64,000 nucleotides of DNA from Muscardinus avellanarius (Eukaryota > Chordata > Mammalia > Rodentia > Gliridae). A model generated the notes under the pieces. The model was not told where the DNA came from. It was given only the letters and a program-made list of their open reading frames with translations, and did not search any database. The position numbers and the translations under genes were made by a program. Position 1 is the stretch's first letter. Each line of letters starts with the position of its first letter. The stretch is taken from assembly GCA_963383645.1 (NCBI GenBank), contig OY726578.1, forward strand, positions 18,946,092 to 19,010,091, written 5' to 3'. This document shows, piece by piece, positions 21,121 to 32,799 of the stretch.

Positions 21121-21760
21121 TCTGCCGCTGACTAGAAGTTGTGGCAGTGGATGTATTTCTCTTTGTATTATTTTTGTTTTCCCCTGGGTCTCCAACAGCA
21201 GAGGCTGATATGAAGGAAAGGTGTTTGTAATTTCCTTTCATGGGTCTATTAAAAACTTTAAGTCTGGGTATTAAGTTATCGCATTTATTTGAAAGATACT
21301 TTATGCCCATCTAGTTCCTTTTGTCCGGTTGGTCTCTATTGTATAGTATAATGCGATCAACAGTTTAAGGTCAGATATGCTGTGTGGGTATTAATATACT
21401 TGCAGTGTGACTTCAACTCTGGAATGTAACTTTCAGTGGGTCTGTAGGGAAGCTGAGCGTTTGACATATACTTTTTATATACGCGTACGCACGTGCACTT
21501 TATACACTTTTTGTGTGTGTCACACATACGTACATGTGTACGGTTATAACTGACTTATAGATCTTTATCTACTTTTTCTATGAAGATTATGTAACCAAAT
21601 GACTAAATCAACTTAAGACAAATATAAAAGGTTAGAGAAATTCCAAGTCTTGGAAAATAGCATTCTGATGAAAAAAATATCGGCAACATATAAACAAAAA
21701 TGAAAGTGACAATCTCTGGGTAAAGAAATTAAGGGATATATAATTTTTCTTCTCATTACT
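21121..21760. other. Unique AT-rich intronic sequence
   Basis: Ordinary AT-rich sequence with a short alternating run near 21470-21545 (tatacgcgtacgcacgtgca). No exon is seen. Confidence 0.4.
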
Positions 21761-21943
21761 TATTGTGGGACTAGTTGTTGAACCCAGGGGCGTTCCACCT
21801 CTGAGCTGCACCTGCAGCCCTGTTTTATTTCTTATTTTGAACAGGGCTGGTCTAAGTTCCTGTGTGCTGGCCTCGAACCTGCGAGCCTCCTGTCTCCGCT
21901 TCCCAAGTCCTGGGATTACAGGCACGTGCCACTGGGCCCAGCG
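21761..21943 (-). mobile_element. B1-ID SINE, minus strand
   Basis: It runs from gggactagttgttgaaccca to caggcacgtgccactgggcc. Both halves are readable. Confidence 0.9.
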
Positions 21944-21974
21944 TTTGTTGTGTTTTCATCTATTTATTTTATTT

Positions 21975-22022
21975 TTTGGCACTGGAACATTCCGCTTCTG
22001 AGCCACAGCCACAGCCCTTTTT
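21975..22022 (-). mobile_element. ID-half fragment
   Basis: On +, ttttggcactggaacattcc to gagccacagccacagccctt looks like a truncated ID half. Confidence 0.6.
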
Positions 22023-22433
22023 TGTTGTGTTTTTAAACTTCTAAATTTCTTAGAATGGGGTTAGGAATAATTATAAGAATTTAAATTCTTAAAAACAAAA
22101 TGAATATTATTTATATCTCTTTGAAAGAAACTGTTCCACCTTTAAGTTGAGAATTGTGTATTGGCATAAAGTACTTACGAATTTGAATCTCAATACTAAC
22201 TATAAAATAAGTTTAAGTACTATTATCATTTAATTTCACCATTACAACAACATGTTCATTATAGCGTGAGAACAGTTTTTTAACCAAGACCACATGTGGC
22301 AATTAGGAGATTTAACACAAAAAAACAGTGCTTGTTAGTGCTTATAAACTGAAGATAGATAACTTTTTATTACGGAATTTTAAACTATGTTCAGCATACA
22401 AATAATTATAAGTGTTTACTAACTTTTTATGAC

Positions 22434-22510
22434 AGGGTTGGGAAAGTAGCTCAGTGGTAGAACGCTTGCCTGGTGTGGACAAGGAGCAGGGCTTCCCAAC
22501 ATCACAAAAT
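22434..22510 (+). mobile_element. ID-type SINE
   Basis: The monomer ggttgggaaagtagctcagt to ggtagaacgcttgcctggtg has the A-box region well preserved and the B-box region degenerate. Confidence 0.85.
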
Positions 22511-22747
22511 TAAAACAAAAGAAGGAAAAAAAGAAAAAGGATTTTTTGTGATAAAGCTGAACTAGTTAAAAATTGCAAAAATCTATAGGATAATGATTAG
22601 AAAGTCTGTCAGATTTCTTAAGAAATTTACTCGTGTTACTGTGACTTTGTAATTATCTGAGCATTTTTTCTTCTTCCTCTGTTATTTTGATATCTTGATC
22701 TACAAATGCCCACAGTGTCTATTTACATTATCCCCAACTCATCTTTT

Positions 22748-22957
22748 TTTATTTTGTACTGAGGATTGAACCTGGCCAAGGGCATTCTACCTCTGAGCTG
22801 AACCCCCAGACCTGTTTGTTTGTTTGTTTATTTGTCTGTTTGTTTGTTTAGAGACAGGGTCTCACTGAGTTGCTGAGGCTGGCCTCAAACCCGTGATCCT
22901 CCTGTCACGGCCTCCCAAGTACTAACATCACAGGTGTTCACCACCGCATCTAGCTCC
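22748..22957 (-). mobile_element. B1-ID SINE with (TTTG)n linker
   Basis: The ID and B1 halves are separated by a gtttgtttgtttatttgtct run, an expansion of the inner A-rich linker. Confidence 0.9.
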
Positions 22958-23814
22958 TCAACTCCTCTTAACTAGCCAGTTGAATCTGGAACAAAGATGC
23001 AGCTTAGGTCCTCAAGCAGTTGGTCATCTTTTGGCTTGTTTTAGCCTCTCAAAATGTTATGCCCCGTACTCTTTGGAGACTTTACAGTGTTTTCTCTTAT
23101 GAGTCATCTAATTTAATTCAATATTTCAAGGCGTACTTAATGCTGGAAAAAGGCATCTGAGCAATAAAAAATGTGGTATTTTCAGAGCATTCATTAAACT
23201 TGCAAAATGTTATTTTCTCTGCTTTGGTCATTTTATAAAGGACTTTAATTGTAGGCCCTGTTTATTAGAGTCTCTTATATGCATAAATCAATTTTGACGT
23301 TTTCTTTGGTCCAACGATAATGCGACTTGCTAATAATTACTGTAGTAACTTCCAATTAATGAGAATTGTGACTCAGATTAGGTCCCTTCTAATTAGTACT
23401 TTGTCATTTTACATCATCAGAAAATGGTGTGTGTTGGTGTGGAAGTAAGGAACGAGTTCCATTTGGCAAAAGGTGGCTCATTAACACATGGCGAGGACTA
23501 GACTGGCTCTCGCCCTCCTTGCCAATCACACTTGTTTTTGTTAAAAGGAAAAGCTTGCCTGCTTTGAGGGTGTGTGTGGCAGACTTCTGATCCAAAAGTT
23601 TTATGTTGGGTTTTCTTTTGAGGGGAAAAATGTTTGAAAAAGAGACACATGACATTATAATGAAACTAAGTGTGGCGGTCACAGGTTGGAAGAGATAGTG
23701 AATCGGTTACAAAAATGATCGTGAACTTGGCATTTAAGAAATTAGGGATGCCCCGGCAGTTACTCATTCTATGAATAATTAAACTGGAGGAAGATCACGT
23801 TTCAGAGAAAAGAG
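22958..23814. other. Low-repeat intron, candidate conserved noncoding patch
   Basis: Positions 23150-23420 are AT-rich and dense in homeodomain-type words (ctaataattactg, ccaattaatgag, ctaattagtac). This is typical of deeply conserved enhancers in large introns. Conservation was not tested. Confidence 0.3.
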
Positions 23815-23950
23815 TTTCAGGACGTTAGAGTTGCAGAGGGCCTTGGAGGTCCCTTCCCCGGCCCGCACGTTACACGTGGTGGCGCAGAGACCCAGAGGAC
23901 AGTGACTGAGGTTCACAGGACCGGTCAGCACAAGGCTGGCCCTGCTCCAA
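23815..23950. repeat. Possible MIR/L2-type relic
   Basis: The words gttgcagagggccttggagg and gcgcagagacccagaggaca recall the conserved core of ancient mammalian repeats. Confidence 0.4.
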
Positions 23951-24640
23951 GATTTCCTTTCTCCCCACGGGGGTTAGTCCACATTTTCTGCACGAAGTGT
24001 GATTATGACTGGCCCACATTTTAGAAAACAGAAGGATCCATTTTCCTTAAGTTGGTCACAAGTCTGGTGCCAGATTCTGCCAGAGAACTTCAGCTGCTTT
24101 CACCACGATTAACAGAGGAAGTGATGGCTAAGAATCAAGGACTTTTGAACTTAGCGTGCAAAATGCGTTTCCAATTCACTGTCACCTGAAGTGAGGAGCC
24201 CAGATGTGTGACTTAGGAGACTTTCTTGGGAAGAGGTGTCACTGCCACAGAGGTCTGGTTAGAGACATGAGGATCCGGCCAGACCTGGATGTTAGCAGAG
24301 CCGGGCGTGTGGCATGGCTCACTGCCGGGCAGGCCTGCAGCCGAAGGGGCCTTCTCCCTCGCCTGCTGTTGCAGTGTGAGCCAAGCAGCTGAAGGGATCG
24401 GGTTCTGAGTGGGTTCTGAGGTCTTCACACACTGTTTTGATTTCAAGGGCACTGATCTCTGTGTACTCAGTTCTATCTATTTGTGTTGAAATCAATAGGC
24501 CTCACTCTCTGGGGAGGACAAGGGGGACAGCAGGAAGAGATCAAGTTCCCCATCTCCCTTTTCCTTTTTATTACGAGGTGTATTTACAGTTGTTACTTTT
24601 GTCAAATTTTTTTAAAAATTACTCAGATGGTTTGAAATAA
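23951..24640. other. Unique intronic sequence
   Basis: No repeat or exon is recognised. Confidence 0.4.
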
Positions 24641-25320
24641 GCCGGAGAAATCTAAATGATTTTCAAGGAGCTGGCTCTGTTACTGAATAGTGCCCCAGTT
24701 TTGCTTGGTTGGTTCAGCCTCCCGCACTTGAGAGCCTCTTTGCACCCTCAGCCTCCCTGGCCAGGCCGGCTGCGGGAGCGCTTAAATTTCATTGCTGGTT
24801 TTCTGCATCTAAATTGGTGTTCTCTGCTGTAGGATGAACTCAGGAAAACCATCCATAGTTCATAAGGGCGGACCCTCGCAGTGGAATTAGAGGCCATTAG
24901 GACTATTGGTCTTATTTCCAGCTGAATTAGTTAACTGCCTGTTAAGGTTCAGAGCTTATTGACCAATAGGCATTTATTACCCTGGCCATAATGACACAAT
25001 GATTTCCATTAAATTCCAGAGTTTATGGAAATAAAAAAGAGATCTTGAAAAGAGTAGTTAGTGGCTGCGTTTAATTATTAGGATTAATTAGGCATTTGAA
25101 TGTGGATGTAAAGTATGTTTTGAAAACAAGTATTTCTGTTTCATTGCTCTGAGCCAGTTGTGCTGAGGGATGAAGGTTTTGTTGTTCTGGAAAGTACTGC
25201 GGGTTCTCCTGTTTCAACAAGTATACGTTGAAGTCACTGTACCGCATCTTAAGAGATGATTTATCAAGATTACAAGATATTTGGAACTTGAACATTTGTC
25301 ATTAATAATATTCAGGATAA
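24641..25320. other. Candidate conserved noncoding element
   Basis: SINE-free and AT-rich, with repeated homeodomain-type motifs (gctgaattagttaactgc, ggattaattaggcattt) and a CCAAT-type ttgaccaataggcattt. The neighbouring 4 kb also lack squirrel SINEs apart from the element at 27045. Confidence 0.3.
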
Positions 25321-26214
25321 CCTTGGAAATAGTCAATAAGGTTGGTACAGAATATTAAATATACTCATCTGAGAGCTTAAGAAAATGACTTTTTTCAAGG
25401 ACTTTTAGTGTGAGAAACCCAACAACTATATTTTTATTACTTCTATGTTTTTTATTATGGTCACAATTTTATAATTAATAAGGATGCTTTACATACGCTA
25501 TCAATTAAAGAAAGGACCTTGTGCATCATTTTTGAACTTGTAGTGGTTAAAAAAATCTGAGGAGCTAAGTTAAAAGAACTTGTTAAAAAATTAATGTATC
25601 CTGAAAGAATGTAGAGAGGATGACAGATATGAAATGGAACCTAGTTTTTAAGCATTTGGGATTCTATTACATTAAAAATTGATGTGTGATCTGAATATTC
25701 ATCTCCAAGACCATTTGAAATGACGAGCGGCAGAATCAGAGCTGCTTCTCTGTGGAAGACTCATTTGCAAGTGTCAGCCTACATTCCTTTCAAGCAACTT
25801 GAAATGAATTTCTTAATTTGCTTTAGAAGCACAGTTTTAGACAGTTAGTGCAACGGAGTTTCATTTGCATTTCCTCTGGACAGGACAATCCACTGCACTG
25901 ATATTAGTTTGGATAATCTCTCCCCAAGGGGCAGTGCATCTTTTCCTAACTCAGACATCCAGGAGCCGTAAGAGTAAAGCGTCGGGGTTAAATTCATATC
26001 TGCCCTGGCTAGGGAGTGCCCGTGCCATATAAAAGACGCACGTATGGATTTATTTCCTTTGGGTGTGAGCACTGAAGGAAAGGAAGGAGGATGAAACTGA
26101 GGGGTGGAAGGAGGACACCGAGCTTAGGTAACGAGTTTGGAAGTGGCTAGGATTGGCCATTCAAGAAAAAGCAGAATGAGAGATCTAGCAGTGGGATGGA
26201 GTCTTTAGTTACTA
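25321..26214. other. Candidate conserved noncoding element with octamer motif
   Basis: Positions 25700-26080 contain gtttcatttgcatttcctct, which holds a perfect ATGCAAAT octamer (reverse strand) beside an ETS-like tttcct. The region is SINE-free. Function is inference. Confidence 0.3.
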
Positions 26215-26390
26215 AAATATTTATTGATTATATATCTGTGTTAGGCCATGGGTGTAAAGATACAAATAAAAACCAAGCTTTGCCTTTGAGGAGCACATTT
26301 GCTGTTCACGTGTTCATCCAGTAACCATTGGGTACCTGTCCTCTGCCCAACGTCACACTGGAGATACAAAGAGGCAAAGACAATGTCTCC
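26215..26390 (+). repeat. Ancient L2-like relic (two adjoining pieces)
   Basis: Two runs, aaaatatttattgattatat to ctttgaggagcacatt and tcatccagtaaccattgggt to ggagatacaaagagg, both resemble the 'tatttattgagcacc ... ggatacaaagatg' block. Confidence 0.5.
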
Positions 26391-26639
26391 TACTGCAGGA
26401 CCTTTGGGGCTACCAGACATATCCCTTGCATTCCCATTTTGAATTCAGGAAAAGTCTCCCTGTAAAAGCTAGTTTTGGGTGGAGAGGGCGTTGGGGAGCT
26501 CACCGGAGTGTACATGTCGCTCTCACTCGGAGCTACATTATGTGAGACTACAGTACCCCAATGGAAGCATAAACCATTTAAAGGTATCGCCTGAAAAGAA
26601 AGTTGTATTTTGTAGGGTCGCAGTCCTGGCTTCAGAGAA

Positions 26640-26800
26640 AGACCACTCTGTATGTGAACCTCTTTTCTGTCAGTTAGCAAGCTCTCACCTTAGGCAAGTT
26701 ACTTAACCTTTATCCCACTCAGGATCTTACCTTTAGAGGAAAACATACTAATCTACCTTGTGGGATTATTAAAGCTAAGTAAGACTGCGTGTGTGAAAGG
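26640..26800 (+). repeat. MIR SINE relic
   Basis: caagttacttaacctttatc, then gtgggattattaaagctaag, matches the MIR core and tail in order. Confidence 0.7.
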
Positions 26801-27044
26801 ACGTGTACCTTACTAACCAATGACACTTCCATTTCTTCTCCTTTCCATCATCTGGCCAGTCCTATAGTCCGGTGACGTTTTGCATGAATGGGGCCATCAT
26901 GAACTAATTGGAGAATATAACCACCCTTCAGAGCCTAATCTTCTAAGGGAAAAATGCTCAGACCACTCCAAACAACTGACTTGAAGATGAACTTCTTGAG
27001 AGCAATTCTCCTGTGAATTGGGGAAAATCAATCAATATTAATTT

Positions 27045-27225
27045 TTTTTGTGTGATAGTGGGAATTGATCCCAGGGGCATTCTACCTCTGAGTTAGACGT
27101 CAGCCCTATTTTATTTTTTACTTTTAAATGGGGTCTAGCTAAGTGGCCGAGACTGGCTGTGAACTTGGCAATCCTCTTGTCTCGGCCTCCCAAGGACTGG
27201 GATTCCTGCCACCATGTCCGGCAAG
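27045..27225 (-). mobile_element. B1-ID SINE, minus strand
   Basis: It runs from gtgtgatagtgggaattgat to tcctgccaccatgtccggc. It is the only squirrel SINE between 22957 and 28428. Confidence 0.9.
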
Positions 27226-28264
27226 AATAGGTCATTTTTAACTCGGTTGATACTACATCTGAGTAAAATTTCTGAACATTTCTCAATCAGAGTACTTTAT
27301 TAAGTTTCTAGTTATATAGGAATTGCCTTGCCATTCTGACGGTGGCTTTTTTTCTCTTTTGAAGGAGAATTCATTTGCCCTGTCCCCGCTATTTCCGTTT
27401 TGGAATTGCGGTCACAGTGCCACAGCGCGGCCTCACTAGTGGGCCGTCGTGCCGATGAGCAGAAGCTTCTTCCGCAGGTTGGCGGGTACCTAGTGGGCTC
27501 TAAGCAAACTAAAATTCACCAGATCCTAGCAGAGCCATTAAGAAAATAAGTGCAAATCATCAGGAGAAGAGAGATTTGCTCCTCGACATCATCACTTGAC
27601 TCTTGGGTAAGAAATGTTAGGCAAGAGAGTGACTGCTCCCATTTGTCATCCTCCCGGGACCTCGAGATGTGACCTGCAGTGCTGACACAAACCGTTCCTT
27701 TCTTTAAGCAGAGAAAATGAGAAAATGGTTTACGCCCAGATCGGTCCATTCAGTTAGGAGGACAGTCACATAAATAACCACCTAAGAAAACAAAAACAGA
27801 GAGAAAATGGGAAACCCGAGTCCCTGGCACAGAACAGCTCACAATGAAGTGTCTGCAAATAGCATGTGCAGGAGGGAGTGGCTCGTTAGGATGGGCAGCC
27901 GTGGTGGGGAAGAGGAGATGCCACGAGCTTGACCTCCCATTACCTTATTCTGTGGAATAAAGGCCACTGTCGTTTTCATATGTCGTGAGAATGATAATTA
28001 CTGAGTACGTGTCAGCAGCACTGTGTGCCTGTGTAGAAAAGCACAGCGTCCTGGGCGCACTCGGCAAGGAGGCAGGAAGTGTCGGCTGTGCCTGCCGCAC
28101 CAAGGCCTGCGTACTGGCTGTCTGCGCTGTGTTTATTTTTCTGTAAGCATGCACATGTATGTATGTGTACACACACACACATACTGGCATATATGATTTT
28201 CAAGTGTCATTGGGTATGAGACATGGGACAGCAGGAAGAAAACAGGAGACAGCCTGATCTAGGT
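27226..28264. other. Unique intronic sequence
   Basis: No repeat beyond a short (AC)n at about 28172-28182. No exon is recognised. Confidence 0.4.
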
Positions 28265-28370
28265 GAAAGAGCCCGGGGATTCTGGAATCCATCCTCCCTG
28301 CAGCTGAATCCTTGGCCCCTAGCTGTGCAGCTGGGCCAAGTTTCTTCACCTCTCTGAACTCAGGCTCCTA
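28265..28370 (+). repeat. MIR SINE relic
   Basis: The run ctagctgtgcagctgggcca to agtttcttcacctctctgaa matches the MIR core. Confidence 0.72.
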
Positions 28371-28652
28371 TATTATTATTATTATTATTATTATTATTGT
28401 TGTTGTTGTTGTTGTTGTTGTTATCATTTTGTGTGTGGTACTGGGGATTGTACCCAAGGGTATTCTACCTCTGAGCTATAGCCCCAGCCCTTTTTATTTT
28501 CTAACAAGGCCAAAGTTGTGAGGGCCTCGCTGCATTGCTGACCCTAGCCTTGAACCCGTGGTCCTCCTGTCTCAGCCTCCTAAGTACATACTGAGTAATG
28601 CCGAAGTGGGATTGCAGAATGCAGCACCACACCCTGCTGGCTTCTGTCTTTA
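28371..28652 (-). mobile_element. B1-ID SINE with (ATT)n(TTG)n tail
   Basis: About 50 bp of ATT then TTG repeats (28371-28422) lie at the tail side of a complete minus-strand SINE that runs to about 28652. Confidence 0.9.
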
Positions 28653-28899
28653 GAAGTGGGGCTCATCCTGCCTCCCACAGTGGCTGTGGGACTGAACGAC
28701 TCGGCTCGTGCCGTTCTTCCCCAGTGTAGTGGCTTCTTTGAATTTTGGGGCGCACTGAGTTCTGTCCAGTCTTAGGCCTCACGCTCCTTCCTCCAGCTCT
28801 TTCCTTGGTTGGCTTTTACCACACCTGGGTCTCAACTGAAATGGTCCCTTTTGGAGCATGTTCTTAAACAGCGTCTCTCTTTCCAATGATTCTTTTTTT

Positions 28900-30740
28900 A
28901 AAAATTTTTATTGGTGCATTATATGCATACATCATATTGGGGTAAAGAACTTGTGTGTACATACATGTACACATCACTGATTTAGCCCCTACCCAATTCC
29001 CACCCCATTCCATCCCCGTCCCTCCTTCCCTTGCTTGGCTTAGTGGTTGACTTCAATATGTTTAAGTACATTGTGTGTTTTAGAGATTTTCCTCTTCCCC
29101 CCTCCTTTCTCCTCCTAGGTTGTCTTGTTTGCTTCTCTATAGGATTTCCTTTTTCATCTAGAGTTCCTCCTATGGCCCATTTCTCCCTAACTCTCACATA
29201 TTAGGGCAAGCATCTGCTTTCTTATTTTTTGTGACTGACTAATCTCACTTAGCATAATGCCCTCCAGTTCCATCCATTTCCCTGAAAATGATGTAATTGA
29301 GTTTTTTTAAATGGCCGAGTAAAATTCCATTGTGTACATATCCCACGGTTTTGTAATCCACTCATCTGTTGATGGACATCTTGGCTGGTTCCATAGTTTG
29401 GCTATGGTGAATTGTGCAGCTATGAACATAGGTACACATGCATTAGTTTGGTAGTTTGGTTTTCTTTCTTTTGGGTAGATACCCAGAAGTGGTATTGCTG
29501 GATCAAATGGTAGATTTGTTCCCATTCTTCTGAGGATTCTCCATACTGTTTTCCAAAGTGGTTGCACTAATTTGCCATCCCACCAACAATGTCTTAGAGT
29601 TCCCACTTCTCTGCATCCTTGCCAGCATCTGTTGTTGTTTGTGTTTTGAATGACGGCCATTCTAGTTGGAGTTAGGTGGAATCTCAGGGTACTTTTGATT
29701 TGCATCTCTCTGAGTGCCAGTGATGTTGAGCATTTGTTCATACATTTATTGGCCATTTGAATTTCTTCTTTTGTGAAGTGTCTATTTAGTTCGCTTGCCC
29801 ATTTTGTTATTGGATTCTTTGTTTTCTTAGTGTTTAGCTTCTTGAGTTCTCTGTATATTCTAGATATTAGTCCTCTATCGGAGGGGTAGGTGGCAAAAAT
29901 CTTCTCCTATTCAGTTGGCTCTCTGTTGAGGTTCTTGACAGTTTCCTTTGCTGAACAGAAGCTCTTCAGTTTCATGCAATCCCCCGTATTGATTTGTCTT
30001 TTAATTTGTTGTGCCTTTGGGGTCTTGTTGACAAAGTGTTTATCTGTGCCTGTGTGTTGCAGTGTTGGACCTATGCCCTCTTCAAGGACCCTCAAGGTCT
30101 CTGGTTTGATTTCCAAGTCTTTGATCCATCTTGAATTGACTCTTGTGCAGGGTGAGAAAGTGGGATTAATTTCCAATCTTCTGCATATGGTTAACCAGTT
30201 TTGCCAACACCATTTTTTGAACAGGCTATCTTTTCTCTAGTGTATGTTTTTGGCCCCTTTGTCAGAAATCAATTGGCTGAAAGTGTGTGGACTTGTTTCT
30301 GGGTCTTCTATTCTGTTCCATTGGTCTGTGTATCTGTTTTTTTTGCCAGTACCATGCTGTTTTTATTACAGTGGCTTTGTAGTATAGTTTAAAGTCAGGT
30401 ATTGTGATTCCTCCTGCATGGTTTTTGTTGCTGAGAACTACCTTGGCTATTCTGGGCTTTTTGTTATTCCAGATAAATTTAAGGACTGATTTTTCTATGT
30501 CTGTGAGGAATGATCTTGGTAGTTTAATGGGCATTACATTAAATCTGTAGATCACTTTTGGAAGGATGGCCGTTTTAATGATATTTATTCTGCCAATCCA
30601 TGAACATGGAAGATCTTTCCGTCTTCTAAGATCTTCTTTGATTTCTTTTTCCGGTGTTTTATAATGTTCTTTGTAGAGATCTTTTACCTCCTTGGTCAAG
30701 CTCCAGAGATTCTTTATTACACACATGTTTTGTTTCATTC
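28900..30740 (-). mobile_element. 5'-truncated LINE-1 (ORF2 3' part and 3'UTR)
   Basis: The minus strand reads L1 ORF2 from about 30738 to beyond 29307, then a 3'UTR ending tgcaccaataaaaattttta at about 28905. It is truncated at the 5' side, the usual outcome of incomplete reverse transcription. It is the best in-window reference for the squirrel L1 3'UTR. Confidence 0.93.
29307..30738 (-). pseudogene. LINE-1 ORF2 (reverse transcriptase protein) C-terminal relic
   Basis: The two longest open pieces carry typical ORF2p C-terminal sequence: [20 protein letters not shown] and [20 protein letters not shown] at 30262-30738, and [20 protein letters not shown] (the Cys-rich region) at 29307-29756. 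A frame change near 30200-30260, at least one stop near 29905 and an early stop after MEFYSAI at 29307 show that it is dead. The endonuclease and most of the RT domain are missing. Confidence 0.92.
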
Positions 30741-30911
30741 CTGAGCTTTCAGTTATGTGCTTTGCACCAGTGTATTTGTTCAGTTTGTCTTGTGACTAGG
30801 GATGAGCATCACCAGGTGGGCAGTGCAGGAGGCATGCCTTGCTTTTCTTCCTGAAGCTTTCACTGGCAATATCTAGCACAGAACTGTCATGCAGATATTT
30901 GTTTAAGTGCA

Positions 30912-31120
30912 GGGTGAGCTGCTCATGGTGGCACCAAGTAATCCCAGTACTTGGAAAGCTGGGACAGGAGGATTGCAGGTTTAAGGCCTGCCCCAGCCAC
31001 TTGGCAAGGCCTTCTGTAACTTAGACCCTGTTTCAAAATAACAAAGAGGATTGCAGGTATAACTCAGAGGTGGAATGCCCCTGGGTTCGATTCCCAGGGC
31101 CCCTAAAATAAACTAATTTA
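30912..31120 (+). mobile_element. B1-ID SINE
   Basis: From gtgagctgctcatggtggca to gggttcgattcccagggccc. It lies beside the truncated L1. Confidence 0.9.
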
Positions 31121-31529
31121 AATAAAATAAAATATAGAAGGAGTGAACTGAAAACACCTGGCAGAGTGTTGGGAAGTTAGCAGGCTCTTCTCAAGACGAG
31201 TAGCTATCACAACTGTTCTCAGGTACTTCCTGCCCCCGAGCTCCAGGAGAGGCACTGATAGCAGGCGCTGCCCTTCTGCCCATCCCTGGAGTCAGAACCA
31301 GGCGCCACGCGGCTTTCTCTGCTTCTATTTAGAACAGGCAAAAGACGATCTCTCTACTCCAGGCCTGGCTTTCTATGGAGTCACTGCAAATACTGAGTTG
31401 GCAAATACAGAACCATCCAGTGCTCCTAGGGGAAATGCAGGTTGGGTCCCGAGGAGCCTCTGACCCCACGGATCCGACCAACTAACCAAAAGCTTGGAGT
31501 GCATTGTTTTGTTTTGCTTTTCTTAAATT
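31121..31529. other. Unique intronic sequence
   Basis: No repeat or exon is recognised. Confidence 0.4.
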
Positions 31530-31715
31530 TTTTATACAGTGGATTGAACCCAGGCCCTTGTGTGTGCTGGGCACGTGCTCTACCCTGGCTTTTTGTACTT
31601 TTTTGTTATTAGACAGGCTCTGGCCAGGCTGCCTAGGTTGGCCTCAAACCTTGGATCCTCCTGGCTCAGCCTCCCAAGTAGCTGGGATTACCAGTGTGCG
31701 CCACCCTGCCTGGCC
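31530..31715 (-). mobile_element. B1-ID SINE, minus strand
   Basis: From acagtggattgaacccaggc to gtgcgccaccctgcctggcc. The ID half carries an insertion (tgtgtgctgggcacgtgctc) like the single ID elements. Confidence 0.88.
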
Positions 31716-32322
31716 TATAAAACCTTACTTTATGTGTGCCTCTGTTGAAAGGTATCAGGTTTCATAGGCAGTGCTGCTTTATTAGCATTGAGCTTGTGGC
31801 CGACAGTACTATAACTCATGCTGGGGAAAGCTTCTCTATGCTCACTCTGGAAGGCTCGCCGCCGCCCTCGTGCACTTCTGATTAAACAGCGACGCCGCCA
31901 CAGCAAAGGAGGCCCGCTTACAGCGTGAGACTGAGGCCCGAGTAGGAGCCGGCCCGCTGGGCCTCAGGTGCGGCCATGTGCGGCCCATCGCTCGGGTTTT
32001 CCCTGGTTGAATTTAGGGTGACAAATAAATTGTAGTCATTAGGCAAATTCATGTAGACTCGATGAACAAAGAGATTGGCTATACATATTTCTATCCACTG
32101 TTAATAGTCAATACTGAGCCTTATAACTGGATTTTTGTCTCTACCTTGAGGAACACGTACTTACATGAATACAATATTCATCCAGGTAGCTTTGCTCCAC
32201 AGTGGCCTGCTTGCATTTTAGTGTATCCTCTTCATTTCGAAACAGCGCCTGCACTGTGCGTATGTGTTCGCACACACTTTTCATTGAATGCCCAAAGCAC
32301 TACTTTGTTTCTGAAAACACCT

Positions 32323-32323
<1 letters not shown>
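31716..32323. other. Unique intronic sequence
   Basis: Positions 31850-31990 are locally CpG-containing. No exon is recognised. Confidence 0.4.

Positions 32324-32362
<39 letters not shown>
32324..32362. repeat. (AAT)n microsatellite
   Basis: About 13 trinucleotides of TAA with two GATAAT variants near the right end. Confidence 0.95.
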
Positions 32363-32366
<4 letters not shown>

Positions 32367-32619
32367 AAAATTCCCACTGTCCTGGGCTATTCTTTGTAGG
32401 TCTCTCCCTTGACTTTACTTGGGTCGTAGTTTGACCCAGTTGGGAGAAATCCGCAAATGATTTAAATACTAGTAACAAAATTGAGCAAAACTGAAAAATA
32501 AAAAGCTGAAGCAAGCCTGCCAAGAAAGCAGCTCACAGAGCGTCTGGCCTTGACCCTGCTGCCAGAGAGCGCCAGCTTCCTTCTGGGCATGCATGTCAGC
32601 ATAGGTCTGTTCTGTTCTT

Positions 32620-32795
32620 GTGTGTGGGGGGGGGTTACTGGGGATTGAACCCATAGGCATTCTACCTTAGAGCTGTACCCCAGCCTCTTTTAGTTTTTAC
32701 TTTGAAACAGGGTCTCCCTAGGCTCCTGAGAGTCTTACTAAGTTGCTGAGGCTGGCCTCGAACCTGCAATCCTCCTGTCTCCGGGCCTCACCCAT
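32620..32795 (-). mobile_element. B1-ID SINE, minus strand, TG/G-run tail
   Basis: A tgtgtgggggggggg run precedes the ID box ttactggggattgaacccat. The B1 head is truncated at gggcctcacccatg. Confidence 0.88.
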
Positions 32796-32799
32796 GTTG

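Noticed and set aside
29890..30240. 116-residue + strand frame
   Set aside because: Antisense of decayed L1 ORF2.
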